From positions 17,372,121-17,436,120 of the forward strand of contig CM039506.1 of the NCBI GenBank assembly GCA_022432975.1: DNA of 64,000 bases. Reading direction: 5' to 3'. This document shows positions 55,851 through 64,000 of the stretch, in pieces; position 1 is the stretch's first letter, and each line of letters starts with the position of its first letter. This stretch comes from Begonia masoniana. Its lineage: Eukaryota > Streptophyta > Magnoliopsida > Cucurbitales > Begoniaceae. Under the pieces are notes generated by a model. That model was not told where the DNA came from. It worked only from the letters and a program-made list of their open reading frames with translations, and did no database searches. The translations under genes and the position numbers were made by a program.

Positions 55851-58800
55851 CAAAAATTTTGTCCTCAAAATTTGTGCCCTTGCTATTCCTTAATTTACTC
55901 ATCTCAACTACCCAACACCCTTACTCACTTGTCAAGTACTACTTGCCTCAAATTCCGACTTCACCTAACTCTGTACGTTCTAACCTGACTACAAACACGT
56001 TTATAATCTAATCCATACCCTCAAACCCTTCTAACTGACTTCTCCACTCGATCTTTTTCTCTAGCTAAGTTCATCTTTTTCCACTTTTGTGTCTGCTAAC
56101 ACGCACAAACCACTATGACTCTAAATGGAGTACAACATATCCTTAATGCCCGTTGTCTTCAACCCCTTGAAGACTCTCAACTTAATCCTATTAGTGAACA
56201 TTGTTTGGCCGAAATACCTATCGTGTAATCCACAGCCCTAAATCTTCCTGACTAAGCTCACCTAGTCACTTACTTTTCTAATTCAGATACGTATCCTTCA
56301 AACAATTTCCTAACTATCTCAAACCTCCAAAGCCATCTCAATAGCCTAACACTAAAACCTACAGCGTAAACTGATTTCAAATTCCCTTCGATCTTACTAT
56401 CGTATCTTACAACTATTTACCTCTTACCTCATTCTAACATCATTCACATATTCTGAATCCTCACTACCTAAATTAATTCACTAAACACTCGAAGTACTAA
56501 CTGAGTTTGCGTTCACTCCAATTTGGCAACTCTCTACGATTCTCAATTGGGTCATTCTAAACTATACACCTCAACGCTCAATACTCCTACATTATGGCCT
56601 TCACTACACTATTCTACATCTCCAAAGTTTTCATTTCTCCTAATTTTAATCCTCATAACTTGAGTATTTCTAAGTCCATGAATTTCAATGAAATCAATTA
56701 TCACTTTTATCTCTTACACTTATTTTATATTAGCCAATCAAGACAATTTATACCTCAAACAATCATAACATTTCATTAGTTATTCCAACACAACCCTCAT
56801 ACTCAAAGCTCTCATCTCTTAAACCTATCAACTCTTCCTCAAAGTATATTCTGACTCTTCGTACTTACATTCACTATGCTCAATTTGTCTAACTCCTAAT
56901 TTCAGTCATTACCAAACACTCAAATTCTTAAGTCTAAACTAACTCTTTCCCGACTTTACACTCGACACCCGAAAAGATATTTACGCCCTTCCTTTCGACC
57001 TCAAAACTTCCATAATATTTACGCACTTCGTATCTTCCTATCCACTATTCTCCATTAGAATTTACTAAGCTCCTCACTTACCTCACTCTTCACCCACTAA
57101 CATAGTTCAAAATTATAACTTAAGAGTCTAACTCTCATAACTATTTACTCTCACTCATTTATTACCTTTAACTTACTCAATCATCACCTATACTTTCGAA
57201 CTTTTACAATTTAATTCTCATTATCTTCTAAATTCTTCAGCTTCATACGAAATACACAATTTCTAATAGCTAACTTTCTTATCTTAACTCTCCTTCATAG
57301 TTAGCTAATCTCAACACTTCCCTCTTTCCTATGTTCATCCAAAATCTAGAACATAAAGTAATCGTTCTTCTCGCTTATATCTACCAACCTCTATTTTCTT
57401 ATTCACCCTCTACTAATACTCGAGTTCTCATTCACATCTCACTCTTAAGCTCGCCAACTCGTACACTTAACAATTTCAAACTTTTACTTAGACTTAGGCT
57501 TATTCCTAATGCACCTACCACCTCTCGTTCAAAAATCCCATCAACTCACATTTTACCAAATACTCAAAGTCTAAACCTAAATACTTAACCTCCTTTCCAA
57601 CTTTCTCAACACTCGTACAATTTTTAAGATTCACTCGGGACTCTCTCCAAATTTCCAAATTTTACTAACTACTTGATTCTCTTTTGCCCTTCACTTTTGC
57701 CCTTCAACTTAAGTTCTAGTCATCTATCCCGAATCTTTTACAACTAGCCCTCCATAGTTCACCTACTCATACTCCAAAGTTTCCCCGGCTACATTCCACG
57801 TTTACGCTTATTATTTCTTACTTAAACTATTTTCCTTAACCACGAAATCTTACAACAGTTTAGAGTATCTTCCGATAAATGTCACTCCTAACTTCAACTT
57901 TGACTCTAAATATCACAATCTCACAATCTATTAGCTTCCTAACTCTACGTAGATCTTTAAACTTTCATTCTCCATCACTAACCGAGTTTGTTACGGTGGA
58001 GCAATTTCTTTCATCTTATTAATTTAAAGCTCTTAACTAACAGCCCTACACATCTTTTCCGTTGTCCTTCTACATTTACGGAAATCCTAACGATATCACG
58101 CCGAAGCCAATACCCAGCTAACCTTACTTTTATACTACTCGAGTTCTAACTTACATCTTACTCTTAAACCCACAAAGACTACAGAATTACAAATTCTCAT
58201 TTCTACATGCTCACATTCTACGTAAATCTACAGATCTTACCTTTTGCTAGCTCCCTTTGTCCACGTAAAGCATGAAGGGTATCTCATCAATCTAAGATAC
58301 CTCTAAATTGTTATCCCCAAAATTGAGTAATACGACACCTCTACATGACCCCTATGCCTCTTACCACTCAATAAGCTCGACTAATGTTGACCTCAATTTA
58401 ATCGACAATTAATTACACTACTTACAACATTCTCTAAATACTGCCAACTCTAACTTCAAACTTTTCTAACTCTACTTTAATTTATTTCTAAAACTCCAAA
58501 AGTTTGCTACTTAGGATTTCATTTCTATCTAAGGATACTAAATCCTAGATTATCCATCTTACATTCTCATCTTAAGCATAGCATTGCAAAAATTTAAATT
58601 TTCCATACTCAAGAGTCTAATAGCATTCGATTCTAACTTACATCCTATGCTTAACCTTAGCCACTTAAACTTATCAACTCCAGCCTAAGTTATTCACCAA
58701 AAATTATTAGTTTCGATTCTTTTTACCTATGAATTGAAACTTCGCAACTTTCTAACTTAACATGCCTCCTAACACCCTTGAATGTTTTCACACAAGTTTC

Positions 58801-59643
58801 TGTGTTTCTTATTCAAATTTCTTATACCCCATTTAACACTTACAACTTAAACCTCAAATCTTTGTATTACTAATACTATTGCAAAAATCTATTTTCCAAG
58901 TCTTTCCATTCTTATACAAATATTAAATTTTCCTCTGAAATCTCTCCAAACTTTATTCCTAACATATTCTTTTTCATTCTGTTACTTCAGTTCCTAACTA
59001 TTCTCTTAAATTTTATTGTCGTAGCTCCCTTCACACTTTTAATCTCAGCCCCTTACCTGATACCTTTCTAAAATAGACACTCCCTCTCTAGCTAATTCGC
59101 GTATGGCTTACTATATTCTAATCCTCAGAACATTCTCTTACTTCAAGAGGCTAGACTTTTCTCTAATAAGTTAAGGCATCTAAATTTCTAAGTTGTTCTA
59201 AACTTTTATATTTTTAAATCCAAAACTCTAGGTCAAGTACATCAAAGTCCAACACAACATATACACTATTTACTAACAACTTTAATTCTCTAATACTTCA
59301 AAGTCGATGGGCTCTCCTGGAGATAAATTTTCCAATTCCCAACTCTCAATTCTACTTCTATCTATCCTAAGGATGTTACCTTGTCTGTTTCGCCTTTCCA
59401 ATAAATTCCTAACTATTCAAACTATCATTTCAATACGTCTATCAGTTGGCTTAAGGGATCCACCGAGGTTGTCTCGGTACTCTCGAAATGTTCTAATCTA
59501 TTACAGTTCCAAAACAAACAGGATTAAACAATCTAATCTTAAATATAAACTAACTAAAAGTAACGAAATACTTACAGTCGGTGAAGCACGTTGCACGGCG
59601 GCCGACATTGTCGGGTAATCATTTGAACGACACGACCATTTAT
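55851..59643 (-). other. Non-coding, strongly strand-skewed interior of element E
   Basis: About 3.8 kb with no open frame long enough to support a protein and no gag, RT or integrase motif found by eye. On the plus strand G is very rare: in three sample lines I counted 3, 6 and 7 G per 60 bases. One of these lines had 19 C and 23 T. The element-sense strand is therefore purine-rich and C-poor throughout. A donor-like CTGTAAGT lies at 59577-59570 (minus), as in other leaders here. Confidence 0.8.
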
Positions 59644-59655
59644 GCTCTGATACCA
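59644..59655 (-). other. Primer-binding site of element E
   Basis: Minus strand TGGTATCAGAGC, three bases inside the 5' LTR, a perfect initiator-Met tRNA match. Confidence 0.9.
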
Positions 59656-59658
59656 TCT

Positions 59659-62231
59659 TGTAACGCCCCCGAACCCACCCTGGCTCGGAGCGCTACTATG
59701 CTAACCATTTCCACGTTAAAACAAAATTTTCAAAAACTCTCAAGCATAAAAGGAAACTGACGCAGCTGACTTAAAACTAAATCTCCCAAGGCTCTCTTAT
59801 ATCATACCTAGCTGCCTAGACTCACTAATTCCCTTACTCCTAACCTTTAAGAACCACGGCGTTCTTCCCAAAAATTTCGGCAAAGTAACGCCTGTAAATG
59901 GCGCCTCCAAAATGCTAGGTACCTGCAATAAGTCAATCCCCAAACAATCCAGATTATTCCTAACCATCTAACCAACCTACGAAATCTCCAACAGTTAACC
60001 AAAATGAAGAACCACCAACTAACCAAAATAAAGACATGCCCACAATATAGGGTAACTCATCACCCAGAACTATGCCTATATACAACAATACAATAACTCT
60101 CAAAACATCAATCAAAAGGAAAGTCTACAAACCACCAAAATAAATGTAACTTATACACGACTCCAAAGTACTGTTTCACACACGTCTTTCTTGTCTTTCC
60201 GAAGACCATGGTCGAGACGCCCCGACAACTGCCCGCACCGGCATACAGCGTACATCAACGACTGCGTCCCAATTCTAGTTTTCTTCGTAGCTCTAACCTG
60301 TACTCCTGTTGTCACCTACACCAGAGAACACACACACACACGTAAGCTTACGCTTAGCAAGTAGGGATTAGCAAATATAAACAAGCACATGGCATACACA
60401 ACCCTCACACAACCCTAACAACGCAAAACATCACTTACAACACGACCCAACAATGCAACACAACACCACAATGCAATGCAATCCTATCATATGCAGTTTC
60501 TACACACTCTGTTGTTTTCTTTTCGTTTCGATTGCATTTATCTTTCACTTTCAGGTGAATCAAGTAGGCACACGCCCCCACACAGTCCAGGACGGCCACG
60601 CCTTGATCCACGGAGCTAGACCGGAGGCACACGTCCCAACACAGTCCAGGACGGCCAACACGAATCTCCCCCAATCGATCGTAGAATCCTCATTGTGCAC
60701 TTCAAGCACGAACAGGTCGAGGAATTCGTACTCACGACACATTACGTACATTAACAGGGCATCTCGAATAGAATCCCTCGCGGGGTGCTCAACGAGCCAC
60801 TTGCCCAACGAAGCTATTCTACTCGAGACCAAGTTGCAATCCATTCTTATCTTTCATTACGTCATCCTCACCACTCAACCGTGCAAAACACGTGATTTCG
60901 TCAGTTAGAAAACAATGATGCATGTGTCAACCAAGATATGCAATACAATACAACGACTCAACGCAACAACACGACCACATAACACCACACGGCCAAACAA
61001 TGCAACTCAAGACCAATCAACCAACCAGACAAGCAACTCTACGAAATCCCGAAGTAACATAATTAATTCAACGTAACACGAAGCAAAGCAATAACAAAGA
61101 AACCCTACCGTTCTCTGGTGTAGGCCCGAAGGCAAAAGAATAACATCCACTACTTACCTGGCGTCCTAGCTCGCTGAGGTTACTCGGTTACCTGTCCATC
61201 TACAGCTCGACCTACGACAATAATTCAAACTTCATTAAAATCAAGCCTACATCTACTAATTACTCTCAAACTCCTATTTCTAGCCTAATCCAATGAAAGC
61301 CTAACTAAATGGGCCACCAATTTGGGTTCGGTAAAAACCGACCCGAAACTTCAAACACGCGTAACTTTTGCGTCGGATATCGGAATCGAACGATTCCAGC
61401 AGCCACGTACTCCTCTAATAACCTATTTTAATCTGCCAAAAGGAATTTGAAAACAAACGACTCTAACTAGGTCAAATTCCAGTAAACCCGAATCTGCCCT
61501 TAAACCGGAAAATTTCCTTTTTCGATTTTTCATCAATTCTCTTCCAATTCCTCACCAATCAACCACCCACATACCTAATTAACATAATCTAACACAAATT
61601 AGGGCTTCCAAATCCAGAAACCCGAAATGCCCTAATGAGGGCTCACTGATTTTTCGCCCAAAAAGGGCTATCCACTGCCAGGTAACGATTGCCAGCATAA
61701 ACTCCAGCAAACTCAGGCCAAGACCGCCAAAAAACGGCCGGTGATCGGAGCCAAAACCGGCTCGTCACCGTCGGCCTTGAACAGCACCGAAACAGGGAGG
61801 AGAAATCGAGCTTACCTGGTTGGTCCTGCGCGAAGACGGCCGGAAGTCGCAGCTCTAGCACCGTCGACGTTATCTGGCCGGAAAACGTCGGAAAACGGCG
61901 TCGAACTCCCCCCCTCGCGTCGCCTCCCCCTCTCCCCTGCCCCTCGCGCTCGACGTCGGGCACTCGACAGAATAGCTTCGGCTATTCTGTTGAGTTATTT
62001 TTTATTTATTTATTTTTTTTATAATAATAATAATAATAATAATATTAACTTTAACAACAATAACATTACCATTAAATCTCATTCTTACATTAAAATCTCC
62101 GGCTTAATTTCACTAGGACCCGAACTTAAATTAGAAACTTCACTTTTCTTTTAAATTAATTAAACCAACCTATTTTATTATTATTTTATTTTCTCTTCAA
62201 TTTTCCTTCCTTAAAAATCCCGGGTGTTACA
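59659..62231 (-). mobile_element. 5' LTR of element E
   Basis: 2573 bp, nearly identical to 53274-55836. It differs by scattered substitutions and a short extra stretch near 61537-61548. The 15-nt complementary strands are kept at 60315-60329 and 61110-61124. Confidence 0.95.
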
Positions 62232-62236
62232 CTAGC

Positions 62237-64000
62237 ACAGCACTTCACCACCATCAATTGTCGATCCGGGATGGTGACCTTCCGACCCCCGGGTAAAGCC
62301 GAGTTTTCTTATCAGGCGATGAACAGATTGAGTAGCTCGCCTATTTCTTTTTCCATGATGGTCAACGAGCAGTTTAAAGGTGCGTGCTCTATTTATTTGG
62401 CCTCTGTATTTGATTGTCAGTTGCTCAGCGGAGAAAAGCCGAGCGACATTCCTATTGTCAGAGAGTTCTCTGGGATTTTTCTTTATGACCTTCCCGGGTT
62501 ACCACCGGACCGGGAGATTGAGTTCACTATTGATGTATATCCTAACTTCGCACCGAGGTTTAAGAACCCATACCGGTTGGCACCAGCCAAGTTGAGAGAG
62601 TTAAGGACTCAGCTTGATGAGTTATTAGAGAAAAGTTTCATTCGACCTAGTGTTTCACCCTGGGGTGCGCCTGTTCTATTCGTCAAGAAGAAAGATGGGA
62701 CCCTCAGGATGTGCATTGATTATAGAGAGTTGAACAAATTGACGGTGAAGAATAAGTATCCACTGCCGCGGATTGATGACTTGTTTGATCAGCTCCAGGG
62801 TGCCCTAGTGTTTTCCAGGATTGACCTACGCTCGGGTTATTATCAGCTGAAGGTCCGGCGAGACGATATTCAGAAGACGGCATTCCGAACGAGGTATGGG
62901 CATTATGAGTTCCTTGTTATGTCTTTCGGACTTACTAATGCCCCTGCAGCGTTCATGGACTTGATGAACCGTGTCTTCAAGGAGTATCTGGACAAGTTCG
63001 TGGTAGTCTTCATCGACGATATCCTGATTTACTCTAAGTCTAAGGAAGAGCACGAGGAGCATCTGAGGATCGTGTTACAGATTCTGAGTCAACGCCAGCT
63101 CTATCCAAAGTTTTCGAAGTGCGAGTTTTGGCTTGAAAGAGTGAGCTTCCTTGGCCATATTATATCACAGGACGGAGTTTCTGTGGATCCGAGCAAGATT
63201 CAGGTGGTAAGGGATTGGCTGCAGCCGAAGAACGCACGTGAGGTGCGTGGATTTCTCGGATTGGCCGGTTATTATCGAAAGTTTATAGAGGGATTCTCGA
63301 AGATCGCACTTCCTCTTACACGATTGACTCGGAAGAACGAGAAGTTTGTATGGTCGGCTGCTTGTGAAGATAGTTTTATGGAGTTAAAGCAGAGATTGAC
63401 CACCGCTCCAGTACTGGTGCTACCTGTTGAAGGTGTTAGATACAGTATTTATTGCGATGCATCTGGAGTGGGACTCGGTTGTGTGTTGATGTAGGAGGGG
63501 AGAGTTATTGCTTATGCTTCTCGGCAGCTGAAGCCGTACGAGCAGAATTATCCTACTCACGACCTTGAGTTAGCTGCTGTGGTCTTCACACTGAAGATAT
63601 GGAGACATTATTTATATGGGCAGCAGTGCGAGATATTTTCTGACCACAAGAGCCTGAAGTACTTATTTACACAGAAGGAGCTGAACATGCGACAGAGACG
63701 ATGGCTTGAGTTCGTCAAAGATTATGATTTTGACATCAAGTACAATCCGGGGAAGGCGAACAAGGTTGCTGATGCCTTGAGTAGAGTGCCTTCTGTGAGT
63801 CAGCCTTCATTAGCAGCGATGTCAGTTACGCTGCGGTCTGAGATAGAGAGGTTCGACGTGGAGATTGTGGCAGAGTTGTCCAGTATGTTCACCAACATTT
63901 CTCTCAGACCGACTATTCTTGATCGTATACGTGAGGCTCAGCAGAATGATTCGGAGTGTGAGGAGCTTCGATCGAGCATGACATTGGGAGACTCGTCGGA
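62237..64000 (+). pseudogene. pol: Element H pol: protease end, RT, RNase H, start of integrase region (runs off window)
   Basis: This resumes protease exactly where element E cut it ([12 protein letters not shown]). It continues through the linker ([12 protein letters not shown]) and a full [21 protein letters not shown] near 62700, catalytic FIDDILIYS near 63010, [11 protein letters not shown]. RNase H starts with [14 protein letters not shown] at 63492-63494 (after GCVLM, where B has a Gln codon) interrupts. The same frame then reads on through [19 protein letters not shown] and DALSR to the window end. It is closely similar to element B from the RT onward. Confidence 0.92.

Larger units (their letters stand above)
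53274..62231 (-). mobile_element. Element E: non-coding (LARD-like) LTR retrotransposon inside H
   Basis: LTRs 53274-55836 and 59659-62231 with CTAGC duplications at 53269-53273 and 62232-62236. On the minus strand the PBS (59655-59644) and polypurine tract (55850-55837) sit in their correct places. The 3.8-kb internal region has no gag-pol reading frame. The LTRs are almost identical, so insertion is recent. It must have used proteins from another element. It is related to solo LTR G. Confidence 0.95.
49363..64000 (+). mobile_element. Element H: Ty3/gypsy element, close relative of B, split by element E
   Basis: The 5' LTR starts TGTAATATCC at 49363. PBS, gag, protease and pol follow on the plus strand and run past the right edge. 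Element E interrupts it within protease (CTAGC duplicated at 53269-53273 and 62232-62236). Relative to B it keeps the capsid, protease and full RT, so it shows what B lost. Three TAG stops make it defective. Confidence 0.93.

Noticed and set aside
55851..59643. Hidden host gene in the interior of E
   Set aside because: No frame, splice pattern or domain could be supported on either strand. The composition bias alone gives the short open frames seen.

Overview
The window reads as heterochromatin-like intergenic DNA from a plant nuclear genome, most likely a eudicot. It is built almost entirely of nested LTR retrotransposons. I found no convincing host protein gene, rRNA gene or tRNA gene. The species cannot be named from the sequence. 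The recognisable polyproteins are Ty3/gypsy: gag with a CCHC zinc knuckle, protease (DTGATHSF), reverse transcriptase (YRELN, FIDD), RNase H, integrase (HHCC, DD-E), then a chromodomain-like tail. This order and the long 2.1-2.6 kb LTRs suggest the chromovirus branch (Tekay/Del-like). Where a primer-binding site is visible it matches or nearly matches the 3' end of initiator-Met tRNA.

Layout from left to right. 1-1314: reverse-oriented LTR (A') that breaks element A. 1315-5251: element A (+), with RNase H remnant, integrase and 3' LTR. 5252-11322: old AT-rich DNA and relics, with a miniature TRIM-like element at 10750-11072. 11328-20235: element B (+), complete with TSD CCTAT but with a rebuilt gag and missing protease and N-terminal RT. 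20710-46620: a very long solo LTR F (TSD AAAAT) split by two insertions. These are element C (-, 21606-40948, TSD TTAAT), which itself contains element D (-, 28406-37988, TSD CAGTC), and solo LTR G (43385-46230). 46626-47912: AT-rich DNA. About 47923-49362: LTR, PBS and leader of an unclassified element J. 49363-64000 and beyond: element H (+), close to B, split inside protease by E (-, 53274-62231, TSD CTAGC). E is a non-coding LARD-like element with almost identical LTRs.

The coding modules are decayed. Most nonsense changes with a readable ancestral codon are C-to-T, mainly CAG to TAG, as expected for deamination of methylated cytosine in silenced plant repeats. Several frames are also broken by one-base indels.

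The most unusual signal lies inside the LTRs. Every LTR family here, although largely unalignable elsewhere, shares one arrangement. A short exon-like segment of 43-57 nt ends in AG|GTAAGT. A small hairpin with a covarying stem follows, then a strand of about 8-15 nt. Some 450-800 nt later there is a second covarying hairpin, then the exact complement of the earlier strand, ending in GTAG|GT. In A', A, B, D, G and the right LTR of C, joining the two exon-like segments would keep a short reading frame open. The distant strands of A and E differ by three paired (compensatory) substitutions. This looks like a conserved structured intron and mini-ORF inside LTRs, and I know of no description of it.
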